From positions 1 through 15,803 of the forward strand of contig JAISDK010000046.1 in NCBI GenBank assembly GCA_031264875.1: a stretch of DNA of 15,803 bases, written 5' to 3'. Of this stretch, positions 1-7,062 are shown in pieces. The stretch comes from Prevotellaceae bacterium (GTDB lineage: Bacteria; Bacteroidota; Bacteroidia; Bacteroidales; UBA932). A program made the translations under genes and the position numbers. The notes beneath the pieces are model-generated. The model was not told the origin of the DNA and searched no databases. It was given only the letters and a program-made list of their open reading frames with translations. Every line of letters starts with the position of its first letter. The stretch's first letter is position 1.

Positions 1-476
1 CCGGAAAAGAAGTGATTCCGGTCAAATATGATTGGATTGGAGAGTTTTCCAAATACGGTTTGGCATTGGCAAAATTAGACAACAAAACCGGCTGTATTAG
101 CACAAGCGGAAAAGAAGTAATTCCAGTTAAATATGACTGGATTGGAAAGTTTTCCGACGACCACTACTGGACAATGGTGAAATTAGACAACAAATGTGGC
201 TATATTAACATAAACGGAAAAGAAGTGATTCCGGTCAAATATGACTGGATTGGAGAATTTTCCGAAAAAGATGGCTGGGCATTGGCGAAACAGGACAATA
301 AATACGGCTATATCAACAAAGCCGGAAAAGAAGTGATTCCAATTAAATATGACTGTATTGGAGAGTTTTCCGAAGAGGGCAGAGCATTGGCGAAATTAGA
401 CAACAAATGCAGTTATATTAACAAAACCGGAGAAGAAAGTCTCTCCGACGTTACAGAAAGGACAGATTGTAAATAG
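1..476 (+). CDS. WG-repeat protein, 3' end only (5' end outside window)
   Basis: The reading frame is open from the first base, so the gene begins before the window; the GTG at position 12 is an internal Val codon, not a start. About 158 residues are visible. They consist of four tandem repeats beginning at positions 3, 108, 216 and 324 (35, 36, 36 and 35 residues), plus the first residues of a fifth at 429. Each begins GKEVIPVKYDWIGEFS or a close variant and ends with a Lys-x-Gly-Tyr-Ile-like turn. This matches the WG-repeat family (PF14903), although the eponymous Trp of the WG pair is replaced by Thr, Cys or Tyr here. After the fifth GEE start the sequence leaves the repeat and stops within 15 residues. 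WG-repeat proteins are common in Bacteroidetes; their roles are mostly unknown, with protein binding assumed. The family call is firm; the function is not. Confidence 0.85.
   Translation, partial: GKEVIPVKYDWIGEFSKYGLALAKLDNKTGCISTSGKEVIPVKYDWIGKFSDDHYWTMVKLDNKCGYININGKEVIPVKYDWIGEFSEKDGWALAKQDNKYGYINKAGKEVIPIKYDCIGEFSEEGRALAKLDNKCSYINKTGEESLSDVTERTDCK
3..428 (+). repeat. Tandem coding repeats of 105/108 bp (4 units)
   Basis: Units at 3-107, 108-215, 216-323 and 324-428 encode the WG repeats. The first about 48 bases of each unit are nearly identical at DNA level, including third codon positions, while the middle of each unit varies. This pattern suggests recent duplication or gene conversion between units. 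Confidence 0.85.
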
Positions 477-716
477 AGCGTATGTTTTAAAAGGGAATCA
501 CTGCTGTCCGGTAAGGATATAAAATTATTCAATAGTACTTTGCATTTCAGGAATATAAATATTCACGAAAAATTAATGTAATATTTTCTTCCAAGTCGAG
601 TTTTTTCAAATAACTCCAGTTAGGACTGCTGTAATACGAATGCCTGTTCATTGTGTTTGCTTTTCAACGATTTGCGAACCCGTTTATATTTATATCCCAG
701 TACCTTTTAAAAAAGC

Positions 717-735
717 CTGTAAAGTAACTTTACAG
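717..735. repeat. 19-bp perfect palindrome, CTGTAAAGT-A-ACTTTACAG
   Basis: Nine-base arms are perfectly complementary around a single central A. It lies about 60 bp upstream of the -33 box of the C69 peptidase promoter, with no T-run after it. It could be an operator or part of a terminator of the upstream gene; the sequence does not decide. Confidence 0.5.
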
Positions 736-796
736 ACCGTGATTCCATATTCTAATGAACAAAAATCCGCATTACAAACACAATGTTCAAATCAAA

Positions 797-827
797 TTCG
801 GTTTATAATAAATAATCGCTACCTTTG
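797..827 (+). promoter_or_regulatory. Bacteroidetes sigma-ABfr-type promoter for the C69 peptidase gene
   Basis: The -7 box TACCTTTG is at 820-827, preceded after 19 bp by TTCG at 797-800, a one-mismatch match to the TTTG -33 consensus. The start codon follows 24 bp after the -7 box, giving a short AT-rich leader. Confidence 0.7.
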
Positions 828-851
828 CGCAATATTTAAAATTATATAGTT

Positions 852-2579
852 ATGAATAAAAAATTATTATTAATTCTCATAGTGGCAGGCATTTGTACAG
901 TAACGCCGTCCATATCATGCACCAATTTTTTGATTACGAAGGGAGCCTCGAAAAACGGTTCTACATTTATTACCTACGCAGCTGATTCGCACACTCTTTA
1001 CGGAGAATTGTACTTCTGGCCGGCTGCAAGCTATGCTGACGGAACAACGCTTCAGGTTTATGAGTGGGATTCGGGAAGATTTTTAGGCGAAATACCACAA
1101 GTGTCCAATACATATCGCGTTGTAGGAAACATGAACGAACATTCGCTGGCAATAGGCGAAACGACTTTTGGCGGTGTCGGGAAACTGGTAGATACAACGG
1201 GCATAATTGACTATGGCAGTCTTATATACATTACGTTGCAGAGAGCTAAAAATGCCCGTGAAGCAATAAAAATTATGACAGAACTTGTTGATGCCTACGG
1301 TTATTGTTCGGCGGGAGAATCGTTCTCGATTGCAGATCCCGATGAAGTTTGGATACTGGAAATGGTTGGCAAAGGAACAAAAATCATAAATGACAAAAAA
1401 AACAAATCCGCAGAAAATTTAAATAAAGGCGCCGTATGGGTAGCCATGCGTATTCCCGATGGATATGTGTGCGCTCATGCAAATCAGGCGAGAATACGGA
1501 CATTTCCGTGGAGTAACGGCAGCACGTCAATATCTTCCAAAGAAATCGACAGGATATTCAATCCGGAAATAGAAGTAGTGTATGCTGCCGATGTTGCCCG
1601 GACAGCCAGGGAACTCGGTCTGTATAATGGTAATGACGGGGATTTTAGCTTTTCAGACGTATATAATCCTCTTGATTTCGGCGGCGCCCGTGCCTGTGAA
1701 GCAAGAGTATGGTCGTTTTTCAAAAGCGTGAACAGCGATATGTGGAAATATCAGGATTATGCAATGGGTTACGATTTGGCAAACCGGATGCCCCTCTATA
1801 TCAAACCGGATGAGAAAATTTCGTTCGAACACACGGCTGGAATGATGAGAGACCATTATGAAGGTACAAAAATGGACATGACTACAGACATAGGCGCCGG
1901 GCCTTTTAAATTGCCATATCGCTGGCGTCCGATGACATGGGAAATTGATGGTGAAAAATTTGTTCACGAACGGGCAATTGCTACGCAACAGACTGGATTC
2001 TGGTTCGTTGCCGAAAGCCGGAGCAGTATGCCGCAAGCCCTGTCGGGGATATTATGGTTCAGCGCTGACGATGCCTCCACATCCTGTCTTACACCGATAT
2101 ACAGTTGCAGCGCCCGTGTGCCGGAAGAATATGCCGTGGGTAACGGCGATTTGCTGACCTACTCCGATAATGCTGCCTTTTGGGTTTTCAATCGTGTAAC
2201 CAATTTTGCCTATTTACGTTATGATGTTATGAGCGAAGACATCATCAGGCTTCAAAAGGAACTTGAATCGAAATACGTTGAAATGGTTGAAGTTATTGAT
2301 GAACATGCAAAAAAACTGTATTCCGAAAATGAAGAAAAGGCAGTAGAGTTTGTAACTGACTTTTCGGTAAACACAGCCGCATCTACAATCAGGCGATGGA
2401 AAGAATTAGACCGCTATTTGCTTGTGAAATACATTGATGGAAATATAAAACAGGAAGCTAACGGCGAGTTTTTAAGTACGCCTACGGGAGTATCCGTTTC
2501 TCCACAACAACCACAGTTACCCGAATTTTGGCGTAAAGCAATTAAAAACGACGCCGCAGAAAAGTTGAAAGCGAAATAA
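852..2579 (+). CDS. Secreted C69-family dipeptidase
   Basis: This 575-residue protein matches peptidase family C69 (PF03577), Ntn-hydrolase dipeptidases related to Lactobacillus PepD. Residues 1-22 form a signal peptide (MNKKLLLILIVAG, then TPSIS). The next residue, Cys23 in the SCTNFLITKGAS motif, is the expected N-terminal nucleophile, exposed when the signal peptide is removed. Family hallmarks follow: a YAADSHTLYGELYF segment at about residues 42-55, GNMNEHSLAIGETTFGG at about 92-108, and ADPDEVWILEMVG at about 161-173. The last 120 residues are a charged helical tail and a Pro/Gln-rich linker, usual in Bacteroidetes homologues. The role is probably hydrolysis of dipeptides in the periplasm to feed amino acid uptake. 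The ATG at 852 is chosen because it gives the signal peptide and sits just after a strong promoter. argF' starts 9 bp after its stop, so co-transcription is likely. Confidence 0.92.
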   Translation: MNKKLLLILIVAGICTVTPSISCTNFLITKGASKNGSTFITYAADSHTLYGELYFWPAASYADGTTLQVYEWDSGRFLGEIPQVSNTYRVVGNMNEHSLAIGETTFGGVGKLVDTTGIIDYGSLIYITLQRAKNAREAIKIMTELVDAYGYCSAGESFSIADPDEVWILEMVGKGTKIINDKKNKSAENLNKGAVWVAMRIPDGYVCAHANQARIRTFPWSNGSTSISSKEIDRIFNPEIEVVYAADVARTARELGLYNGNDGDFSFSDVYNPLDFGGARACEARVWSFFKSVNSDMWKYQDYAMGYDLANRMPLYIKPDEKISFEHTAGMMRDHYEGTKMDMTTDIGAGPFKLPYRWRPMTWEIDGEKFVHERAIATQQTGFWFVAESRSSMPQALSGILWFSADDASTSCLTPIYSCSARVPEEYAVGNGDLLTYSDNAAFWVFNRVTNFAYLRYDVMSEDIIRLQKELESKYVEMVEVIDEHAKKLYSENEEKAVEFVTDFSVNTAASTIRRWKELDRYLLVKYIDGNIKQEANGEFLSTPTGVSVSPQQPQLPEFWRKAIKNDAAEKLKAK

Positions 2580-2588
2580 TATAACAAT

Positions 2589-3548
2589 ATGAAACATTTT
2601 ACATCGGTAAATGATATCGGAGATTTGAATATTGCATTGGAAGAAGCATTTGAATTAAAGAAAGACATATTCAAATACAATACATCAGGGAAAAATAAAA
2701 CTCTGCTTGCAATATTTTTCGACTCGAGTCTGCGCACCAGGCTGAGCACTCAGAAGGCAGCCTTGAATCTTGGCATGAATGTGATTGTGCTTGATGTGAA
2801 TCAGGGAGCATGGAAGCTCGAAACCGGGCACGGAGTCGTCATGGATGGAGACAAGCCGGAACATATCCTTGAAGCTATTCCCGTTATGGGAAGTTACTGC
2901 GATATTATAGGCGTGCGTTCTTTTGCACGGTTCGAAAACAAACAGGACGATTATGGGGAGAAAGTTTTAAATCAGTTTATCCAATATTCCGGAAAACCTG
3001 TTTTCAGTATGGAAGCAGCAACGAGACATCCTTTGCAAAGTTTTGCCGATTTGATAACAATTAAAGAATACAGTAAAACTAAGCGTCCAAAAATTGTTTT
3101 AACATGGGCGCCGCATCCCCGCTCGCTGCCTCAGGCTGTGCCAAATTCTTTTGCAGAATGGATAAATGCAACCGATTATGAGTTGGTTGTAACTCATCCC
3201 GAAGGATATGAACTTGACAAACAGTTCACGGGAAGCGCCAAAATAGAATATAATCAGGACAAGGCATTCGAAGGCGCTGATTTTATTTATGCCAAAAACT
3301 GGGCGGCATATACCGATCCGAATTATGGCCGTATTTTAAGCAGGGATAGAGCCTGGACTGTTGACGCCCGGAAAATGGCGTTAACCAATGACGCTTATTT
3401 CATGCACTGTTTGCCGGTACGACGTAATATGATTGTTACAGACGAAGTCATCGAAAGTCCGCAGTCAATCGTCATACCCGAAGCGGCAAACAGGGTCATC
3501 TCGGCTCAGGTGGTGTTAAAACGGCTTCTAACGGACAATTATGATTGA
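2589..3548 (+). CDS. argF': N-succinyl-L-ornithine carbamoyltransferase
   Basis: This 319-residue protein belongs to the aspartate/ornithine carbamoyltransferase superfamily, in the branch acting on acylated ornithine. It transfers the carbamoyl group of carbamoyl phosphate to N-succinylornithine in the cytoplasmic arginine pathway. The usual carbamoyl-phosphate loop STRTR is here SSLRTR (residues 46-51). Other landmarks are Arg110, MEAATRHPLQSFADL at 141-155, Lys236 in YAKNW and HCLPVRR at 273-279. Residue 90, in DGDKPEH, is Pro. In published work the Bacteroides fragilis enzyme has Pro90 and uses N-succinylornithine, while the Xanthomonas N-acetylornithine enzyme has Glu at the equivalent site; succinyl specificity is therefore inferred. 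Length equals the family norm. It lies 9 bp after the C69 peptidase gene and 17 bp before rsmE, with no other arginine genes nearby. Confidence 0.93.
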   Translation: MKHFTSVNDIGDLNIALEEAFELKKDIFKYNTSGKNKTLLAIFFDSSLRTRLSTQKAALNLGMNVIVLDVNQGAWKLETGHGVVMDGDKPEHILEAIPVMGSYCDIIGVRSFARFENKQDDYGEKVLNQFIQYSGKPVFSMEAATRHPLQSFADLITIKEYSKTKRPKIVLTWAPHPRSLPQAVPNSFAEWINATDYELVVTHPEGYELDKQFTGSAKIEYNQDKAFEGADFIYAKNWAAYTDPNYGRILSRDRAWTVDARKMALTNDAYFMHCLPVRRNMIVTDEVIESPQSIVIPEAANRVISAQVVLKRLLTDNYD

Positions 3549-3565
3549 AACTTTACTTTAAATAA

Positions 3566-4273
3566 ATGTTTTATACAGAGACAATTGAAAACGAAATCTG
3601 TGTTTTGAACCCGGATGAGTCGAAGCATTGTACAAGTGTGTTGAGGCATAGCAACGGCGACATCGTCGAGGTATTCAGTCGTTCGGGAGAAATCCATACT
3701 GCAAAGATTATCAACGACAGTAAAAAGAATTGTGTTCTCAATATCATTGATACAAAACCGGTTTACAGGCGTCCGGAATTTCTTCATGTTGCTATTGCAC
3801 CTACGAAAAATATCGACCGCTTTGAATGGTTTGTAGAAAAAGCGGTGGAAATAGGTATAGAGGAAATTACTCCGATATTCAGCGAACATTCGGAACGAAG
3901 GGTATTGAATATCGAAAGAATGGAAAAAATCGTGATCTCGGCAATGAAACAATCTATGAACCTGAGTTTCCCGCAAATTAATCAGCCTGTCGAATTTAAG
4001 GATTTTATTCGGCTTAAATCCAAAGAAACAAAATGTATTGCCTGCTGTGAGGAAAAAAATATATCGTTTGCAGAAACAATTGTTTCCGGCAAACCGACTT
4101 TGACAGTGATAGGCCCCGAAGGCGATTTTACGAAGCGGGAGGTGGAAACGGCTATATCCAAAGGGTTTATTCCTGTTTCTTTAGGTCGTAGCAGACTGCG
4201 TACGGAAACCGCAGGTATGGTGTCGTGCACTATTTTTCAATGTATAACAGGACGTTTTGGAGCTAAGAACTGA
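3566..4273 (+). CDS. rsmE: 16S rRNA (uracil-1498-N3)-methyltransferase RsmE
   Basis: At 235 residues this has the size and architecture of RsmE: an N-terminal PUA-like RNA-binding domain (about 1-65) and a C-terminal SPOUT methyltransferase domain (about 72-230) that forms a trefoil knot. The knot motifs are clear: TVIGPEGDFTKREVE at 180-194 and SLGRSRLRTETAGM at 205-218, which bind S-adenosylmethionine. The family substrate-side motif EKAVEIGIEEITPI (91-104) and the Gln of MKQSMNLSFPQI (127-138) are also present. The enzyme methylates N3 of U1498 in the decoding region of assembled 30S subunits. It lies 17 bp after argF', so probably in the same transcript, although the functions are unrelated. 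It ends the cluster; no clear intrinsic terminator follows. Confidence 0.95.
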   Translation: MFYTETIENEICVLNPDESKHCTSVLRHSNGDIVEVFSRSGEIHTAKIINDSKKNCVLNIIDTKPVYRRPEFLHVAIAPTKNIDRFEWFVEKAVEIGIEEITPIFSEHSERRVLNIERMEKIVISAMKQSMNLSFPQINQPVEFKDFIRLKSKETKCIACCEEKNISFAETIVSGKPTLTVIGPEGDFTKREVETAISKGFIPVSLGRSRLRTETAGMVSCTIFQCITGRFGAKN

Positions 4274-4903
4274 AATTTGATGATTTTTTTTATGATGTCT
4301 CTGCCGTAAACTGAGAGGGTGTAAGTCTGCAATATACAAAAACATCCCGCGCGAAGTATATTATTCACTCATGTTATGCAGCTACATGACATTTCTGACC
4401 GCTGATTGAAAGTGATTGAAATGTCGTTGTCATTGAATATAATGCCGTTGCCAGTGATGGCAATGTTGTTGTCAAAGATAGATACCGGTCAAATAGAAAT
4501 CGCGGATTAAACTGAATGGACACATGCCAATATGCAATCATCAGCGTGCTAAGGTATGCGAAATAAACAAGATATAACAGATTATAAAACTCTGGATTGC
4601 TTCGTTCCTCGCAATGACGGATAACCGTCTGACATTACGTCCATTGCTCAGCACAAGCTTATCCGTCATTGCGAGGAACGAAGCAATCCAGAAAGTTCAC
4701 ATTGTTATATATTATTAATTTTTCTTCCCCAAAAAAACAAATACTGTCTGTCGTCCGGAACAACAGATTGAAATGCGCATCATATTTGCGTAACGTGAGT
4801 TATTCAGTTTTGTTATTATCCTGTTGAAGAATCAGTTTCTTCCATGTCGCTTTGCAGTGGTGAAATTTAATGAGCTTTTGTTCACTGTTAATTGCATAAA
4901 AGC
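4274..4903. other. 630-bp gene-free region with inverted repeats
   Basis: This lies between the convergent rsmE and DUF4831 genes. No open frame is credible. It contains the 8-bp inverted pair GACATTTC/GAAATGTC (4388-4395, 4418-4425), two 16-bp similar stretches 21 bp apart (4421-4436, 4442-4457), a small hairpin TTGCCA-GTGA-TGGCAA (4448-4463), a 102-bp element with 34-bp perfect inverted repeats (4591-4692), and a hairpin at the stop of the DUF4831 gene (4898-4916). Confidence 0.7.
4591..4692. repeat. 34-bp perfect inverted repeat with 34-nt loop (dispersed-repeat or MITE-like)
   Basis: Arms at 4591-4624 and 4659-4692 are perfect reverse complements, 34 of 34, separated by 34 bases. The arm contains GCAATGACGGATAA and, on the other strand, GTCATTGCGAGGAACGAAGC. 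From memory, near-identical stretches recur as dispersed intergenic repeats in many unrelated bacterial genomes; that is recollection, not a search result. There is no transposase and no evident target duplication in the flanks (ATAAAAC on the left, AAGTTC on the right). As RNA the arms would form a very stable hairpin, which could also end transcription from either side. Confidence 0.85.
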
Positions 4904-4916
4904 CTATTTGGCTTTT
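4898..4916 (-). terminator. Possible intrinsic terminator overlapping the DUF4831 stop codon
   Basis: AAAAGCC (4898-4904) and GGCTTTT (4910-4916) pair around a 5-nt loop. On the minus strand the stem contains the final codons and the TAG stop. The T-run is inside the stem rather than after it, so termination strength is doubtful. Confidence 0.35.
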
Positions 4917-5944
4917 GCGTCGGACGGTATTACAAATTCTCTGCCCATTTGATAGATATGCATTCTTCCGCTGCACACTTCTTTCGGACCCTGGAACAGA
5001 AGCACGTCGGCTATTTCGGGAACTCTGTAGTATATGTTTGCTATTCTTGCCCGGTTTTTCACTCCTTCCACACGGTTTATTTTGCCCAATGGAGTTACAT
5101 TTAAAGTAAACGACGCTGACGTTCTTGTTGCTTCAGCAAGCACTCCATCGGCTTCCGAAAAGTGAAAAACGGGATATGACTTTTTATCCAGCGTTTTTTC
5201 GGGAGATATGTAAAACGTATGAGTTCTGCTTTCCACAAAATGTTTTCCGAGAAACAGCGACAGATATTCTTTCTCAAGTCTGCTGATTTCGTTCAAAGCG
5301 TCTTTCAATGAACTGCCGCTGAACGCGTGGTCCACGTCTCCCGTAACGAGTTCGAATCTGCGCTGACGCAAGCTAAACAGAAACTTGGCAGCTTCTTCGG
5401 CTTTGCTTTGAGCGTCTTTTTTCTCTACAATACTTTGCTGAAACGGGATACTTATAAATCCCGAATCGGTTTTGATTCTTTCCATCAAAAATTCCTTCTG
5501 CGTTTCTACGGGCGACGAAGGCAGGCGGTCGGGATAAATCTGATAGTTAGATGTACCGGAAGCAAAATTAACAATGGATTCCTTCGGGTCGTTCAGCAAA
5601 AATATCAATCCTTCGGACGAAAGGTCGAGAAACGCTCTTTCTCCTGCCGGCAATGAATACATATATTCATAATCAGCTTCAATAACAGGTTTCATCGAAA
5701 TTTTTCCGATACTGTAGCTCACCTCTTCCCTTGCCGACACTCTTTCGACGGACAGCTGCTCTTCGGCATATCTCACGTAAGGGCCGGGAATGTACCTGTC
5801 CTTTATCACTTCTACTGAAATTTCAATACTTGTTTTCGGCAGTGAATATACCACCGAATTTTCGGGGATTTCTTTGTCCAAACGCTGTGCAAAACTTTGA
5901 ACGGTCGAAAAAAACAATAAAAAAAACACCAATCTTTTCATCAT
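4904..5944 (-). CDS. DUF4831 family exported protein
   Basis: This 346-residue protein matches the Bacteroidetes family DUF4831 (PF16115), recognised by the N-terminal block NSVVYSLPKTSIEISVEV followed by RYIPGPYVRYAEEQLSV (about residues 28-66). A signal peptide is clear: MMKRLVFFLLFFSTVQSFA, with cleavage expected before Gln20. A conserved central block, LFSLRQRRFELVTGDVDHAF, lies at about residues 188-207. The rest appears beta-rich with short charged helices and no further membrane segments, so it should be periplasmic or attached to the outer membrane. Its function is unknown and I do not propose one. Of the two adjacent ATG codons I keep the first (5944). The gene is divergent from pyrH and has its own promoter. 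Gene order gives no functional clue. Confidence 0.85.
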   Translation of the reverse strand: MMKRLVFFLLFFSTVQSFAQRLDKEIPENSVVYSLPKTSIEISVEVIKDRYIPGPYVRYAEEQLSVERVSAREEVSYSIGKISMKPVIEADYEYMYSLPAGERAFLDLSSEGLIFLLNDPKESIVNFASGTSNYQIYPDRLPSSPVETQKEFLMERIKTDSGFISIPFQQSIVEKKDAQSKAEEAAKFLFSLRQRRFELVTGDVDHAFSGSSLKDALNEISRLEKEYLSLFLGKHFVESRTHTFYISPEKTLDKKSYPVFHFSEADGVLAEATRTSASFTLNVTPLGKINRVEGVKNRARIANIYYRVPEIADVLLFQGPKEVCSGRMHIYQMGREFVIPSDAKAK

Positions 5945-5967
5945 ACAATCTATTTTAAATGTCAGCG

Positions 5968-5997
5968 CAAATGTACATCTTTTTTAGGATATACAAT
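5968..5997 (-). promoter_or_regulatory. Bacteroidetes-type promoter for the DUF4831 gene
   Basis: Read on the minus strand, the -7 box TACATTTG is at 5975-5968 and an ATTG (one mismatch to TTTG) is at 5997-5994, with an 18-bp spacer. The start codon lies 23 bp after the -7 box. Confidence 0.6.
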
Positions 5998-6150
5998 AGG
6001 TATCGTTTAATGTATTGGACGTTGATTTTGCGACAGCAATGTTTTGAAGCATGTTCTTCATTAAACGTTATATATATTATATATAAAACATTACCCATGT
6101 CAGGAGTCCTGTTGTGCCGCGAGAATGAATGAAGCAAGTAGTAATCCGGC

Positions 6151-6189
6151 TGAATTGTGATTGGCAAGGTTCTTGCAAATCACAATTCA
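6151..6189. repeat. 18-bp imperfect hairpin in the pyrH upstream region
   Basis: Arms at 6151-6168 and 6172-6189 pair at 17 of 18 positions (the exception is G6163 opposite A6177) around a 3-nt loop GTT. It sits 67 bp upstream of the pyrH -33 box and is not followed by a T-run. It could insulate the two divergent promoters or be a palindromic repeat element. Confidence 0.7.
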
Positions 6190-6256
6190 TAACCCTCCTT
6201 TCCAAGCAAACGGGAGCATTTTAAATTACCATTCTCGACAAATTGTTAATTGTTTT

Positions 6257-6287
6257 TTTGTTGATACGGCAAAGTTTTTTACTTTTG
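6257..6287 (+). promoter_or_regulatory. Bacteroidetes-type promoter for pyrH-frr
   Basis: TTTG at 6257-6260, a 19-bp spacer, then TACTTTTG at 6280-6287: a full match to the TTTG/TAnnTTTG consensus. It lies upstream of the ATG at 6321 and inside the longer in-frame extension that begins at 6243, which argues against that extension being translated. Confidence 0.8.
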
Positions 6288-6320
6288 CGAATTAAAATAT
6301 TGTACGCTAAAAAGAAAGAT

Positions 6321-7028
6321 ATGATTAAGTATCAAAGAATACTGTTAAAATTGAGTGGCGAATCCCTTGCGGGAAACAGTGATTACGGAATATCTCCGGA
6401 CGTTTTGTCTCGGTATTCCTCGGATATTGCTTCGATAACGGAAATGGGCGTTCAGGTAGCCATAGTCATCGGCGGAGGCAATATTTTCAGGGGAATAAGC
6501 GGAGCAAACAGAGGTTTTGACAGAATCAAAGGCGACAACATGGGCATGTTAGCCACAGTAATCAACAGCCTTGCCATCCAGTCGGCTATGGAAAATGCGG
6601 GAATAAAAGCGAAAGTCCTCACATCCGTCCGCATGGAACCGGTAGGAGCATACTATTCAAGCTCCAAAGCCATTGAATATCTGGAATCCGGCACCACCGT
6701 CATCATCGCGGGAGGAACGGGAAACCCGTTTTTCACAACCGATTCGGCAGCCGCGCTGCGCGGAATAGAACTGAAAGCCGACATCCTTCTCAAGGGAACC
6801 CGTGTGGACGGAGTATATACCGACGACCCCGAAAAACACCCCGAAGCAACAAAATACAGCAGTCTCAGTTTTGACGAAGCATACACAAAAGGATTGAAGA
6901 TTATGGATTTGACAGCATTTACGCTGTGCCGGGAAAATTCGCTGCCCATCCTGGTATTTGACATGAATACGCCAGGCAACCTTAAAAAAATTATATCGGG
7001 CAGCGCTACAGGGACAATTATTAAATAA
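6321..7028 (+). CDS. pyrH: UMP kinase PyrH
   Basis: Bacterial uridylate kinase of the amino-acid kinase fold, converting UMP plus ATP to UDP plus ADP in pyrimidine nucleotide synthesis. From the ATG at 6321 it has 235 residues, the usual length, and starts with the canonical YQRILLKLSGESLAG. The frame stays open to 6243, but those 26 extra residues are hydrophobic, unlike the family, and contain the promoter, so 6321 is preferred. Landmarks: KLSGE phosphate loop (10-14), VIGGGNIFRG (about 49-58), GDNMGMLATVINSLA (about 71-85), GGTGNPFFTTDSAAALR (about 130-146) and the ATP-site segment VDGVYTDDPEKHP. PyrH is normally a hexamer regulated by GTP and UTP. frr follows after 34 bp, the widely conserved pyrH-frr pairing. 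Confidence 0.96.
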   Translation: MIKYQRILLKLSGESLAGNSDYGISPDVLSRYSSDIASITEMGVQVAIVIGGGNIFRGISGANRGFDRIKGDNMGMLATVINSLAIQSAMENAGIKAKVLTSVRMEPVGAYYSSSKAIEYLESGTTVIIAGGTGNPFFTTDSAAALRGIELKADILLKGTRVDGVYTDDPEKHPEATKYSSLSFDEAYTKGLKIMDLTAFTLCRENSLPILVFDMNTPGNLKKIISGSATGTIIK

Positions 7029-7062
7029 TATACACTTTAAAATATCAGTAAAATAAATTACT

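Larger units (their letters stand above)
477..851. other. Intergenic region, WG-repeat gene to C69 peptidase
   Basis: There is no convincing gene in these 375 bases. A 69-codon open frame at 640-849 has a Cys-rich composition, resembles no family I know and ends inside the promoter of the next gene, so I treat it as chance. The region holds a 19-bp palindrome at 717-735 and a Bacteroidetes-type promoter at 797-827. I saw no clear terminator for the upstream gene. Confidence 0.6.
5945..6320. other. Divergent intergenic region, DUF4831 gene to pyrH
   Basis: These 376 bases hold two outward-facing promoters (5968-5997 minus, 6257-6287 plus), an AT-rich palindromic tract near 6070-6088 and an 18-bp hairpin at 6151-6189. 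A 70-codon minus frame at 5955-6167 resembles no family and covers the DUF4831 promoter, so it is not called. Confidence 0.65.

Noticed and set aside
640..849. 69-codon frame upstream of the C69 peptidase
   Set aside because: It runs through the promoter of the next gene, has no family resemblance and contains the palindrome; chance is the better explanation.
4274..4903. Hidden tRNA or small RNA gene in the gene-free region
   Set aside because: No cloverleaf pattern or consensus promoter was visible; the strong structure there is a simple inverted repeat.
5955..6167. 70-codon minus-strand frame in the divergent region
   Set aside because: It covers the DUF4831 promoter and AT-rich palindromic sequence, and its composition is not protein-like.
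6243..6320. N-terminal extension of pyrH by 26 residues
   Set aside because: The consensus promoter lies within it and the family start matches the ATG at 6321.
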